A DNA stretch of 64,000 bases from Bedellia somnulentella (GCA_963576735.1 OY755191.1:12801608-12865607); one strand, 5' to 3'; shown: positions 31,612 through 41,311, numbered from the stretch's first letter. The notes: generated by a model not told the origin, from the sequence alone. Program-made: numbers and translations.

Positions 31612-34600
31612 TTATGCATAATAAGGTTTTGTTCTATTTTTATGAACAATTTCAATTTTTCCATTGTTTAATATTTTTACATTTGGCGATATATCCATAA
31701 CTACCTTATATGGACCGGTATACAATGCGTCCATTTTTGTTCCTACTTCATTTTTAATTAAAATTAAGTCGTCTACATTGTAACTTATGGGATTAACATA
31801 TTTATCATATTCTATTTTCCTCTTTATTTTACTGGAAAGTAAATTTTCTCTCGCTATTTTCTGAGATGTTTGTAAACGGTACTTTAATTCACATGGGTAA
31901 CTCTCAAAGTTATACAAAGGGTCTACGGAATGAGTCAAGTTGTTGGGTAAAGAACATAACTTACCAAAAACTAGTTCATACGGTGTAAAACGTGTTTCCG
32001 AGTGGACAGTGGTATTGTATGCGAAACACCAGAACGGTAACCATTGGCTCCAACTCTCGGGGTGGTTCTCTGTTTGTATGCGGAGAAATGATTTTAAATT
32101 TTTATGTGTTACCTCTAGCGCACCTATAGATTGATGATGGTAGGCAGTGGAACTCAATTGTTGAATTTTTAGTATTTGACACACTTCTTGAAATAGTGAT
32201 GAAATGAATTCCTTACCTTTGTCGGAAGCTATTTGTCGTGGTATCCCGTAACGTAAAATAAAATTATTTACAAAACATTTTGCTACTTCTTGAGATTGTT
32301 TTGTCACTAATGGGTATGCCTCTGTATACTTTGTAAGTTCGCACTGTAATGTTAAAATATACGAGTAGTTGTTGTTATCCGTTCCCAAAGGACCTACTAA
32401 GTCTAAATATATTTTTTCGAATGCTGTATTCGACGTCGTGGTAATAACCATTGGTTCTTTGACCGGTAAACTATGTTTTTGGCGTTGGCACTTTTCACAA
32501 CGCTTAACGAACTCTTTAACGTCTCTATCTAGACCAGGCCAATAATAATATTTCTTAATATTGTTGGTCATTCTTCTCATTCCCGCATGGCCACTGCTGG
32601 GTAAGAGATGAAAATCATTCAAAATGACTCGCCTGTCATCTTTCTCTTCTATTCTAATTACATTATTTAAAATGCAAATTCGTGGTCCGGACCTATTCTT
32701 ATTTTTACTTATTTCTTCGACAAGCTTTTTTATAAATATTCCATTTTCACTTGTTTTTAATATGCATATTTCATTTATACTTAGCTGTGCACACAATAAG
32801 TCTAACTCTTTCACAAATTCGGCTCGCGAGATTTGTGATGCAGAGTTTGCATATTTTATATAAATTATATTTCTAGATCTTATGTAACAAAATGTTTTAC
32901 TTTCGCTAGTTATTAACTTTTCATTTTTTAATTTATTTAAGGTATTTTTATCGATGAATTGTAGCTCAACTGATTCCTTTGGCATTATATGTGTATTCAC
33001 AATTCTCGGCTGATCAGACCTTGAACTAGTGCTTACCATATCCCCCAAAGAAACCTTGCTACTGTCTATCCTCTTCGCTTGAGCTCGCGTTAAGACATTA
33101 ACACACTCATGATTATCTTTCAACTCATGCGAGGTCACTCTTATTCGAGACAATGCGTCTGCAGCAGCGTTGTCCGAACCCCTCACATACTCTACTTCAA
33201 AGTCGTACTCTTCTAAGGCTATCCTAAATTTTGTTAACCTACTTGACGGGTCTTTCATATTAAAAAGATAAACTAACGGCCTATGATCGGTTTTCACTGT
33301 GAATAGTTTACCATATAAATACGGCCTAAAATATTTTATAGCCCATACAATAGCTAAAAGTTCTTTCTCTATTATTGGGTAATTTTTCTCGGCTTTATTC
33401 AATACCCTACTAGAAAAAGCTACGGGCCGACCATTGCTATTCGATAAAATAGCTCCTATAGCATCATTTGATGCATCGGTCTGTAATATAAATTTATTGT
33501 TATCTGTAAAATCAGGATAATCAAGTACTGGGTGCGAAATGATGCACTGTTTTGATTTTTCAAAAGCTTTTTGACATTTTTCACTCCAGATAAGTGGAAA
33601 ATTTTTTCTACAAAGTGCATTTAATGGATTAGAAACAGAAGCAAAATCTGGAACGAATTTTCTATAATAGTTTGCGAAGGCTACAAATCGTTTTACTTCG
33701 TCAATATTAGATGGTAGGGGGTAGTTTTTAACTATTTTAATTTTATTTGGATCGGGTAATATGCCTTCACTAGATATCACGTGGCCTAAGTACAATATTT
33801 GTTTTTTAAGGAAATCGCATTTACTCGGATTAAGTTTTAGGTTTACTTTTCTCAGTCGCTCGAACACGTCCTGCAATTTTTTATTATGAGTTTCCAAATT
33901 CCTTCCAAATATAATAAGATCATCCAAATATACCAGACATTTTTCATGATTTAAACCCGATAATGCTATATTCATAATTCTCGAGAATGAATTTGGACTA
34001 GTTTTTAGCCCCATCGGCATTCGTGTCATTTGAAATTGTCCTGAGCAAAAAGCAGTGTATTTTCTAGAATTTTCCTCTAATTTAACATTATAGTAACTTT
34101 GATGTAAGTCCAAATGTGTGAAATATACACTTCCAGACAAAGATTCTAATACCTCTGTTATATCCGGTAAAGGATATTTATCGTCTAATATACAATTATT
34201 TAATTTCCGGTAATCTACTACTAAACGCCACTGTTTTTCTCCGTTTGAATTAGTCTTTTTAGGAACTAACAAAACAGGGCTCGACCAATCACTTTTGCTG
34301 GGCTCAATTATTCCTTCTTGTAACATTTTCCCTATCTGCCGTTTTATTTCCGACTTTTGTGTAGAAGGTAATCTATATGGTTTTGTAAAAATAGGACTCG
34401 TGTTAGGCTTTAACATAATATTATGCGTATACACATCAGTGGTATTCAAAGAATCTCCCGAAAGATAAAATATATCGGCATACTTCGCGCACATATTTTT
34501 TATAGTTGTTTGTTCATCTTTGCTTAAATGACTTAATTGCAATTCCGAAAATAATTTCTTAACTCTATCGGCACTGTTAATAGACCTATCAAAAGAACAT

Positions 34601-35244
34601 ATATTGTAATCGCTAAGCTTGCATACTGTTGGTTTTAATTTCGATAAAATAAAATCATTTTCTGTTACATTCATTATTTTTATGGGTATCATCAAACTGT
34701 TTCTAGGTTTTACTACAGAACCCGCTAAAAAAATACCTTCCTGAATTTCTTCCGCACACACAATGCAATCTTCCTTCAAGTCGATAGGAATATAATGTAT
34801 CGACTCGCATCTTTTTGGTATTTCAAAACTGTAACTACTATTTCTATTAATCGTAAAAGTTATCCCACTCCGATTCATAAATAGCGTTAATATACTGATA
34901 CCAAAACCTAAGTTAGCTTTAAATCTACTCATGAAGTCACGTCCCAGAATTCCATTCGCTATAATAGGCAAAGTCTTAAATAAATAAAACTTATGACTAA
35001 CGTATCGGTTGCCTAAACGTAACTTTAAATAAACATATCCTATAGCATGTACTTTTCCCCCGATTCCGTTTATGATCATGCTCTCTTTATGGATTGGAAT
35101 GTTGTGCTCCAACGCGTACTTGTATTTCAAAGCTGATAATGATGCTCCTGAGTCAATAAGATAACTATAATTTTTATTCCTATGTGATAATATATTTACA
35201 TAGCAATCACTAGCGCATGTTAAAATTTTATGATTATTAGTCAC
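31612..35244 (-). CDS. pol: Pol polyprotein (PR-RT-RNase H-IN)
   Basis: About 1210 codons without a stop. Order: aspartic protease (LIDSGASLSA, about residue 30, and ILGRDF, about 100); reverse transcriptase (WRLVVDYRKLN about 340, YLDDLIIFG about 440); RNase H (LQTDASNDAIGA about 565, KTDHRPLVY about 630); integrase zinc region (H-x-H and CEKCQRQ, about 860-905) and catalytic core with LDLVGP, SDKGKEF and the later Glu. Protease before RT and integrase last is the Ty3/gypsy order. The only start-like codon at its 5' end is GTG (35244). The frame is open back to 35280 and overlaps gag in the +1 frame, so synthesis by a programmed frameshift near the T run at about 35248-35253 is likely. Confidence 0.95.
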   Translation of the reverse strand: MTNNHKILTCASDCYVNILSHRNKNYSYLIDSGASLSALKYKYALEHNIPIHKESMIINGIGGKVHAIGYVYLKLRLGNRYVSHKFYLFKTLPIIANGILGRDFMSRFKANLGFGISILTLFMNRSGITFTINRNSSYSFEIPKRCESIHYIPIDLKEDCIVCAEEIQEGIFLAGSVVKPRNSLMIPIKIMNVTENDFILSKLKPTVCKLSDYNICSFDRSINSADRVKKLFSELQLSHLSKDEQTTIKNMCAKYADIFYLSGDSLNTTDVYTHNIMLKPNTSPIFTKPYRLPSTQKSEIKRQIGKMLQEGIIEPSKSDWSSPVLLVPKKTNSNGEKQWRLVVDYRKLNNCILDDKYPLPDITEVLESLSGSVYFTHLDLHQSYYNVKLEENSRKYTAFCSGQFQMTRMPMGLKTSPNSFSRIMNIALSGLNHEKCLVYLDDLIIFGRNLETHNKKLQDVFERLRKVNLKLNPSKCDFLKKQILYLGHVISSEGILPDPNKIKIVKNYPLPSNIDEVKRFVAFANYYRKFVPDFASVSNPLNALCRKNFPLIWSEKCQKAFEKSKQCIISHPVLDYPDFTDNNKFILQTDASNDAIGAILSNSNGRPVAFSSRVLNKAEKNYPIIEKELLAIVWAIKYFRPYLYGKLFTVKTDHRPLVYLFNMKDPSSRLTKFRIALEEYDFEVEYVRGSDNAAADALSRIRVTSHELKDNHECVNVLTRAQAKRIDSSKVSLGDMVSTSSRSDQPRIVNTHIMPKESVELQFIDKNTLNKLKNEKLITSESKTFCYIRSRNIIYIKYANSASQISRAEFVKELDLLCAQLSINEICILKTSENGIFIKKLVEEISKNKNRSGPRICILNNVIRIEEKDDRRVILNDFHLLPSSGHAGMRRMTNNIKKYYYWPGLDRDVKEFVKRCEKCQRQKHSLPVKEPMVITTTSNTAFEKIYLDLVGPLGTDNNNYSYILTLQCELTKYTEAYPLVTKQSQEVAKCFVNNFILRYGIPRQIASDKGKEFISSLFQEVCQILKIQQLSSTAYHHQSIGALEVTHKNLKSFLRIQTENHPESWSQWLPFWCFAYNTTVHSETRFTPYELVFGKLCSLPNNLTHSVDPLYNFESYPCELKYRLQTSQKIARENLLSSKIKRKIEYDKYVNPISYNVDDLILIKNEVGTKMDALYTGPYKVVMDISPNVKILNNGKIEIVHKNRTKPYYA

Positions 35245-36421
35245 GAAAAAACGCGTCTGACGAATTTTCCTGGATACGATTTAAAGAGTACTGTTTCTCA
35301 TTTTCAGTGAAAACGTGTAAATTATGAGAATTCCGTTTTCCTTGATAACGTGAACTATTATTATAATACGTACCTCTTTGCGGCGGTATAGGCTGTCGTC
35401 CTCTCTGCTGACTATTGCCTCTGGGCAGAAATCTTCCACGTAGTTGATGCGGGTGGGAATGTCCTTGTACCTTATTGTGTGAGTACCTGTTACCGTGGTT
35501 GTACCGAGATACCCTAAAATTACCTCTATTTCCCCTTTGACTGCGATAGTAAGTGTTAGTATTATTTGAATACATACCTAAAATTTCCCCAGGAACCATA
35601 TTTATTTTTTCATCTTGGGCGGCTTGGATGGCGTCCTTCAGGTGGCTGTAATTCCTAGCAGTAATTATGGTACTAATTTTACGATTCCGTAAACCATCGG
35701 CAAACTGTTTAATTGTGAATTTTTCATTAATCGGTTTTAATATTTTGTAACAGTCCTCGTTTCCGCTGGCTTGCGTTATCGTCAGGTCTACGAATAACTC
35801 ACTCAACTCTTTCCCGTAATCACCTATAGATGACTCATTCTGTCTTAATTTTAATATTTTTTGTTGTATCGCAGTTGCAGACTTTTTTGGCAATAATTCG
35901 GAACGCATATCTGCGACTAAACTCTGTACGGTGGTATAGCTAGACTGTAATTTTAATTTAGCAGCTTGAGATAATCTACTTTTCAGTACAAAATTAATTA
36001 AATTTTGTTTACACTCATTTGAAGATAAAATTGATGAATAATATTCGATATTGTCTATAAGTTGTTTAATATTTGTATCTTCATTGGTCATACAAGGCAA
36101 TAAGGTAAGGGCGGTTTTCAAATTGAAAGTATCCATTTTTCCTTCCACTTTTAAACTACACAAATCTAGAATTTCACAATATAACTGATTAATATTTGTA
36201 CTATATTTTTCTATGTGGGGAACAGTTTCCGAACATATTTTTCCCGACTTAATATCTATGTCAATAATTTCTAAACTACTAATATACTCTTCATATAAAG
36301 TTTTGGCATTTTCTAGTTTAAGTGTTAATATTTTTCCTTGCCTTCTTGAAGGTCCAATTTTAATTAAATATGTCTTTATATCCTTTAGTTTCGAATATAA
36401 TGTTTGTAAAGTACTAGCCAT
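35237..36421 (-). CDS. gag: Gag protein
   Basis: 394 aa, ATG at 36421, stop 8 nt inside the pol frame. The first about 275 residues are helical and charged, as in Gag capsid regions (the FADGLRNRKIST segment falls where capsid C-domains end). The C-terminal about 100 residues are rich in Arg, Gly, His, Asn and Gln (RGNRGNFRVSRYNHGNRY) and have no CCHC zinc knuckle, so RNA binding is probably through this basic GR-rich tail. Position between leader ORF and pol supports the call; sequence alone would be weak. Confidence 0.85.
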   Translation of the reverse strand: MASTLQTLYSKLKDIKTYLIKIGPSRRQGKILTLKLENAKTLYEEYISSLEIIDIDIKSGKICSETVPHIEKYSTNINQLYCEILDLCSLKVEGKMDTFNLKTALTLLPCMTNEDTNIKQLIDNIEYYSSILSSNECKQNLINFVLKSRLSQAAKLKLQSSYTTVQSLVADMRSELLPKKSATAIQQKILKLRQNESSIGDYGKELSELFVDLTITQASGNEDCYKILKPINEKFTIKQFADGLRNRKISTIITARNYSHLKDAIQAAQDEKINMVPGEILGMYSNNTNTYYRSQRGNRGNFRVSRYNHGNRYSHNKVQGHSHPHQLRGRFLPRGNSQQRGRQPIPPQRGTYYNNSSRYQGKRNSHNLHVFTENEKQYSLNRIQENSSDAFFRD

Positions 36422-36495
36422 ATGTAACCCTTAATGATATAAAATATTCTAAATATTTATCAATAAAATATAGTGTAAAAATAAATGCTCACATA

Positions 36496-36617
36496 TCTTC
36501 TATACTTATAATAAATCTGTAGAGAGGTCAATTCTGTACATGAAATATATTTTCAAAATAACTATCAGGTGGTGATTAGGGATCGATACTGATGCCAAAA
36601 ATGCAATCAGTAAAATT

Positions 36618-36691
<74 letters not shown>

Positions 36692-37488
36692 GGTTTGTAT
36701 GTTCCTTATGCAAACAAAAACTACTCGACGGATTTTAACGAAACTTGGTACAATTATTCTTTATACTCCTGCGCAGGTTTTTGTATACTTTTCAGCAGAG
36801 AAGTAAAGGGGGATTTCGGGAAATTTGGGGAAAACGGGAGAAGTTACTCCATTTTTTAAGCTTCCGTCGCGTGAGCAGCCTTAATGGTTAAACTTACATA
36901 GAAATAATGTGTGGCGGAAATATTATTCATAAAATTATCTAAAAAAAAATCCTCAACAGTATATGTCTATCTTTTATGGTTGACTCACAATAACACGTGT
37001 AATTCCTGATAGCTTAGCAGTTCGGAACATTCTGATTATATTTGTTTACTCTTACGTTTGTGAGGTTTCACTCATCCCTAATTCAAAAAAGGTAACATTA
37101 TTTCCTATTCAATAAAAAAAGAATCATAGAAATCGGTAGACAAACACCGAAATTATACATAAAATAAGCCATCGCGCCCGTGACCAAAACCCAATCTTTA
37201 CTAATTTAGTAGTTGCATCCTACATCACGTAATGAATTATATTTTAGACTGTTATTTATAAATACTTCATAGCGTTTTATTCCAAAATTTGCTATTAAAC
37301 GGAAATACTGAACCGTTCATTAAAGCGCAATCAAAATCACCAAACTACACTGTTAAGGGAGTGCTATAAATTTAATAAATTGAAAACATTACGCTGAATT
37401 CCACAATGCTTGAGCAGTGACTGAAGAAAGAAACCTCAGATATTTAAAAAAACAACGCTACCCGTGCGAAGCTGGGACGATCCACTAG
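36496..37488 (+). mobile_element. Non-autonomous Helitron with (GTCT)n
   Basis: A|TCTTCTATACTTATAATAAA at the left, GCTGGGACGATCCACTAG|T at the right. Lies between the leader ORF and gag. It contains CAACAGTATATGTCTATC like the other Helitrons here, and no helicase sequence. Confidence 0.75.
36621..36691 (+). repeat. (GTCT)n microsatellite
   Basis: About 17.8 uninterrupted GTCT units inside the Helitron. Confidence 0.98.
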
Positions 37489-37662
37489 TTGTTAAAAAAA
37501 TTCTAAACTAATAATTATTTTTATGTAAATCATCTAACTAATCATCAAATTAAATAATAAAATGAACTCACTCCATCACTTATTTAGCAATATTTAACGT
37601 CACTGACACCGTCCGTCCGCTATTTCCCGATAGGCGTAGACTGGAAGCGCACATCTAAGTTC

Positions 37663-39003
37663 TTATACATGCTCTGGCAGAACTTGTGGTATTCGCGATG
37701 ATGAATTCGACGAAGACCTTACAGCATTTCGGTTGATTTCTCTCGTGATCCAGCTGGTGTGACACTCCTTATATCAATACATAGTATAAAACAAAGTCGC
37801 TTTCGCTGTATGTCCGTATGTATGCTTAGATCTTTAAAACTACGCAACGGATTTTGATGCGGTTTTTTTTAATAGATAGAGTGACTCTTAAGGAAGGTTT
37901 GTATGTATAATAAATGCATAATATAGTAGAGAAACACTGATAAATTTAAAGGTTTCTAATGTGATGTCTTAAATAAGCACGTTTTTTTGCGCTTATATTG
38001 CAAACGCTGGCTGAACCCTACGAGATAGACCAAAATAATGTACTACAGTATTGTTCACCTTAAAAAGTTCAACAAAAAAGTCCGCGATGGTATATGTCTA
38101 TCCCTTAGGGATAACCCAGCATAACCATTTTTATTCTTTACTAAAAAATGGTTATTTACGAAGTGATTTTAAACAATACAGCATTAATCCTTATCCAATT
38201 AAGTACCTTAAATAAATTATGCATTTATTATAGATCAATATGCTTTTTACAGCATGTGATTTTAGTGAATATTACTGAAGATATTACAAATTTAAAATGC
38301 AGGGTCGTAGTTGTTTGCGCCGGGCGGCGCGTGCCTATAAATAGCGCGTCGATGCCCGCGCTTCGCCTTATAGCACTTTATGATTTGCAGCGATCATTTC
38401 TTAATTCTTTGAACCCTTCTGGACTCCCTCCTCATAAAATGGAATTGAAAGTAGGTTGTCCTGTTATTTTATTAAGAAATCTGAATCCTCCTAAGCTCTG
38501 CAATGGCACACGTTTGCTGGTAAAATCACTAAAAAAATTAATAATAGAGTGCACAATACTCACCGGATGTGGTACCGGAGAAGATGTACTAATTCCCCGA
38601 ATTCCTCTGATACCATCAGATTTACCGTTCCAATTTAAACGCCTACAATTTCCGGTAAAGATGTCTTTTGCAATGACCATTAATAAATCGCAGGGTCAAT
38701 CTTTTAACGTCTAAGCAAAACATGTTTGTATTGGCTAATGATAAAAAAGCTGTGAACGCTGTGTATAAGGACATTCTGTAGTAGGTATATTTTGCATTGC
38801 ACCCGTGCGAAGCCGGGGCGGGTCGCTAGTGATTTATAAATATATCGTATCAGGAACAGACCAATCACTACAACGATAAATAGTAGGAGCACATTCGTAG
38901 CCGATAAATGAAATTTTATTTGTTCAATATAGGATTCATTGTTTCCTCCTATTGAATTTTGTACCACAATTGTCTCTTCACTTTTCGATTGTGATTTTCC
39001 CAT
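37663..39003 (-). CDS. Small leader ORF (ORF0) of the retrotransposon, split by a Helitron
   Basis: ATG at 39003, 48 nt after the primer site. The first part (39003-38830, 58 codons) begins [15 protein letters not shown], with Gly2 and Ser/Lys after it as in N-myristoylation signals. It has a strongly hydrophobic helix ([20 protein letters not shown]) followed by basic residues. The Helitron (37774-38829) interrupts it; across the insertion the same frame stays open for 36 codons (37773-37666) before TAA. I take it to be a 94-aa membrane-associated accessory protein of this element. Function unknown. Confidence 0.65.
37774..38829 (+). mobile_element. Helitron carrying a Pif1 helicase fragment
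   Basis: A|TCAATACATAGTATAAAAC at the left, CCGGGGCGGGTCGCTAG|T at the right, the expected TC...CTAG ends between A and T. It contains ACAAAGTCGCTTTCGCTG and CGCGATGGTATATGTCTATC. Precise removal restores the ORF0 frame, which supports the boundaries. Confidence 0.85.
38300..38714 (+). pseudogene. Helitron Pif1-like helicase C-terminal fragment
   Basis: Encodes [40 protein letters not shown] and [17 protein letters not shown], the C-terminal motifs of the Pif1-type helicase in Helitron RepHel proteins. The Rep domain and the helicase N-terminal half are absent, so it is a fragment. The frame is uninterrupted over about 110 codons. Confidence 0.85.
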
Positions 39004-39050
39004 ATTTTTAAGTAATGTTCGGTTGGTTAAAAGGCGCGGCGGCGCCTCTC

Positions 39051-39064
39051 TGGCAAGGTCGCCA
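39051..39064 (-). promoter_or_regulatory. Primer binding site (tRNA-Arg type)
   Basis: TGGCGACCTTGCCA directly after the 5' LTR; the first eight bases match the complement of the 3' end of insect tRNA-Arg, the primer used by 412/mdg1 elements. Confidence 0.7.
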
Positions 39065-39184
39065 TATACGGAGGTGTGTCGTGGAGACGAATGAAACACT
39101 TGAGTGATCGTATAGAACTGTTTATTTATTGTTATGGTTACACAGAATACATTATATAGATACATGTTGTATACTACCACTACA
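39065..39184 (-). repeat. 5' LTR
   Basis: 120 bp, identical to 31317-31436. Unusually short for this group. Confidence 0.92.
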
Positions 39185-39489
39185 ACGTGAAAGTCTACAC
39201 TTTTGACAGTACGAAGTCTGTGGGGTCAGCTAGTACTATATAACAATAAAGTATCACGATATACACTCAAACAATTTATATTTAATAAATACTCTTAAAA
39301 CTTTTTAATTTTATGTCAGTAACAGCAAATAAAAGCAAATTAATAGATTAGCATTAGTAAAGCAAGGACAATATTAGTTTCGATTGTCGAGTTGAAAAGA
39401 CGCGCGAACGCGTCACGTCACGTGACCGACGCCAGCCATCCGCATTCACTAACATCCCTCTCTTCGCGCCGTCAGCGCTGCATTGACAA

Positions 39490-39727
39490 CTTTCCTAGCA
39501 GAATTCAGGAAACTTGTAAAGTTCCTAAAATACAGAATTTTAAACTCGGAAACTTGTCAAAAATGATCCCCACTTACAATTTTCCTGAGGTGAGTTCGTT
39601 ATTTTACAAGTTTCTTAAAACCTATCAGGTAAAATGTAAATTCGTTTGCTGTTTGACAGATTTCCGTCAACTTACAAGTTTCCTAGGAAACTTATAAGTT
39701 AACGAGTTTGACGATTTTCCTGCGACA
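39490..39727 (-). repeat. Right TIR with iterated motif
   Basis: Reverse complement of the left TIR with the same array of AGGAAACTTGTAA-like words. It extends a little further inward before diverging. Confidence 0.85.
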
Positions 39728-40438
39728 TATACATCGTGTCGTGTCGTGTGTTCATTAACCTATTAACCTCAAGGATGGTGGTAATAAGAAATATGAATTA
39801 AACGAACTTTAATATTTATTTTAAGAAAACAATTTGTATATTATAAAAAAAAATGGCATTAATATGGCAAGAATTGGTTGTAATTGTAAACAATTAAATG
39901 AAAAAACAATTTTAAAAATATTCAAATATAAGTGGAGTTTTTTTAAAATACTAAAATGAGGTAGACAAACACATTTTTTTCTCCAATATCTTAGTATCTA
40001 AATAACACTTTGTGACTCAATAAAACTATGAATATACAAAGGAATGATTGATTAATATTTCAGTATAGATATGTTATAGTTACACATATACAATGGTATG
40101 GCACAAAACGGCAAATAATATGCAAACAATTACTGGATACTTTAAAATGCGAATCAATTGAAATATTGACGTAAAAATGTTGTATTAATTTTTCGTTTTG
40201 ATACAAAGTAAAAATATTTAATATACCTATAACAAATGAAATTAGAATTCAACCTGCAAGAAGTTCAGACTAGAACTGAAGCAGGAAACACAGAAATAAG
40301 GCCAATTTGGTCATTCATTACATAATAATTACAATTAGTTTGACATCTCTGATTGTATAAGTGAGGAATTTGGAATATTAAGGTGTAAACATAGAGAACT
40401 TAGCTAAATAGAGAAGAAACGAAGAATGTCAGTATCCG

Positions 40439-40601
40439 GCCCCCTGATTATGTATCTTTTGCGAGTGACGATTGTGTCGCAAGTTGCACGATTGTCGTTG
40501 TCAATGTCATAAATTTGTATGCGATCTGACACATTTGACAGTGACAATATTGCAACTTGCGACACAATCGCGGTCGCTAAAGAAAGATACATAATCAGCC
40601 C
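40439..40601. mobile_element. Palindromic MITE, copy 3
   Basis: Best-preserved copy: CTGATTATGTATCTTT / AAAGATACATAATCAG ends and long internal arms (GATTGTGTCGCAAGTTGCAC / GCAACTTGCGACACAATCG). Confidence 0.85.
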
Positions 40602-40762
40602 GGTAAGTGGTGGAGTGTATTTCCACTGATTTAAGTGAAACAAATGTATAAGCAACATACATCAGAGCATTCATCAACCAATCAGGGTGTAGGGACAACG
40701 TATTTTGATTGACAATTCGTTTTTATCAGAATTTATTCAGCAATTTTTAAACTGAACTACGT

Positions 40763-41016
40763 TGCTGTGTAGTGTCGGGTTAGAATAGCACTACCCCTTT
40801 TCTTCCGGTGGGTGTACGTAAGAGGCGACTAACGGTATTGGGGCTTTTTAAGGGATTTTTGGGCGATGCGGTTGGAGACCCATCACCAACAACCTTTATT
40901 TTACCATCTTTTCCCCACGCAACTTCCAAAAGTGGCTGAGGCATTTCTAATTCGTTAGCTCTGGCTACCCCTTCTAGGGATTTATAGCCGTGAGTATGTG
41001 TATGTATGTATGTATG
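40763..41016 (+). repeat. S1 SINE-like repeat
   Basis: Full-length forward S1, GCTGTGTAGTGTCGGGTTAG to (TATG)n. Confidence 0.88.
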
Positions 41017-41083
41017 AACTACGTTTGGTTTCCGCTCTATTTACTTAAGTCCTCTATAGGTTTAAAGGTAACGGCCTGTTTTA

Positions 41084-41311
41084 TTAGCCCTTTATCGCCA
41101 TGGAGCTTTGGTATCTATAAGCTCTGAAACACTGAAAAGCATTTGCCATCCCCAGCATAAAGTTGCACAATGACAAAGAATAGTTAATAGGTCTTATAAC
41201 GAGACAGTATCGGGTCCAAATCAACCCTGTAGCAGCCAGGGTTGCTGATTGGGTCGTCGAAACCGTGTCTAGGGGGCGCCTGTAGTCGTCAACACTTACT
41301 GCTACCAATGC
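41084..41311 (-). CDS. MPC2-like paralogue, last exon only
   Basis: A 228-nt open exon with a good acceptor (CTATTTACAG), the same length and phase as the last exon of the MPC2 gene at 45115. It reads ATLAATGLIWTRYCLVIRP against ASLAATGIIWSRYSLVIIP, then diverges. I found no matching first or second exon before the next gene. The IIPKN segment has become IRPIN, so either the transport function has changed or this is a decaying copy. No internal stop. Confidence 0.7.
   Translation of the reverse strand, partial: ALVAVSVDDYRRPLDTVSTTQSATLAATGLIWTRYCLVIRPINYSLSLCNFMLGMANAFQCFRAYRYQSSMAIKG

Larger units (their letters stand above)
31317..39184 (-). mobile_element. Complete Ty3/gypsy (mdg1/412-like) LTR retrotransposon
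   Basis: Two identical 120-bp LTRs, a 4-bp ACGT target duplication (31313-31316 and 39185-39188), a primer site resembling the tRNA-Arg 3' end, a polypurine tract, a small leader ORF, gag and pol. There is no envelope gene. Two Helitrons (36496-37488 and 37774-38829) interrupt the leader. Identical LTRs and open gag and pol imply recent insertion. Confidence 0.93.
30975..39233 (+). mobile_element. Small Helitron split by the LTR retrotransposon
   Basis: 5' end A|TCCTATTAATATTATAAATG at 30975, and 3' end GGGGTCAGCTAG|T at 39233. The two halves (342 bp and 45 bp) are separated by the retrotransposon and its ACGT duplication. Confidence 0.65.
29422..39727. mobile_element. Long-TIR transposon hosting nested elements
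   Basis: Its two ends are inverted copies of each other for about 220 bp (29422-29640 and 39490-39727, near 90% identity by eye), starting TGTCGCAGGAAAATCGTCAA. TATA flanks each end (29418-29421 and 39728-39731), consistent with a TA or TATA target duplication. Without the nested insertions it would be about 1.4 kb, and I see no transposase in what remains, so it looks non-autonomous. Superfamily not determined. Confidence 0.8.

Noticed and set aside
36621..36691. CRISPR-like array
   Set aside because: A pure tetranucleotide microsatellite with no spacers, in an animal genome.
38704..39180. 158-aa frame as one protein
   Set aside because: Its first 59 codons come from the LTR and leader, and its last part from Helitron sequence. 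Only the part from the ATG at 39003 to the Helitron boundary belongs to ORF0.
31612..39184. Endogenous retrovirus with an envelope gene
   Set aside because: No envelope-like frame between pol and the 3' LTR, only about 165 bp. The leader ORF is too small and lies upstream of gag.
29422..39727. Polinton/Maverick, suggested by long inverted ends and about 10-kb size
   Set aside because: No polymerase B, capsid or packaging genes. The size comes from nested Helitron and LTR insertions, and the ends do not begin with AG.
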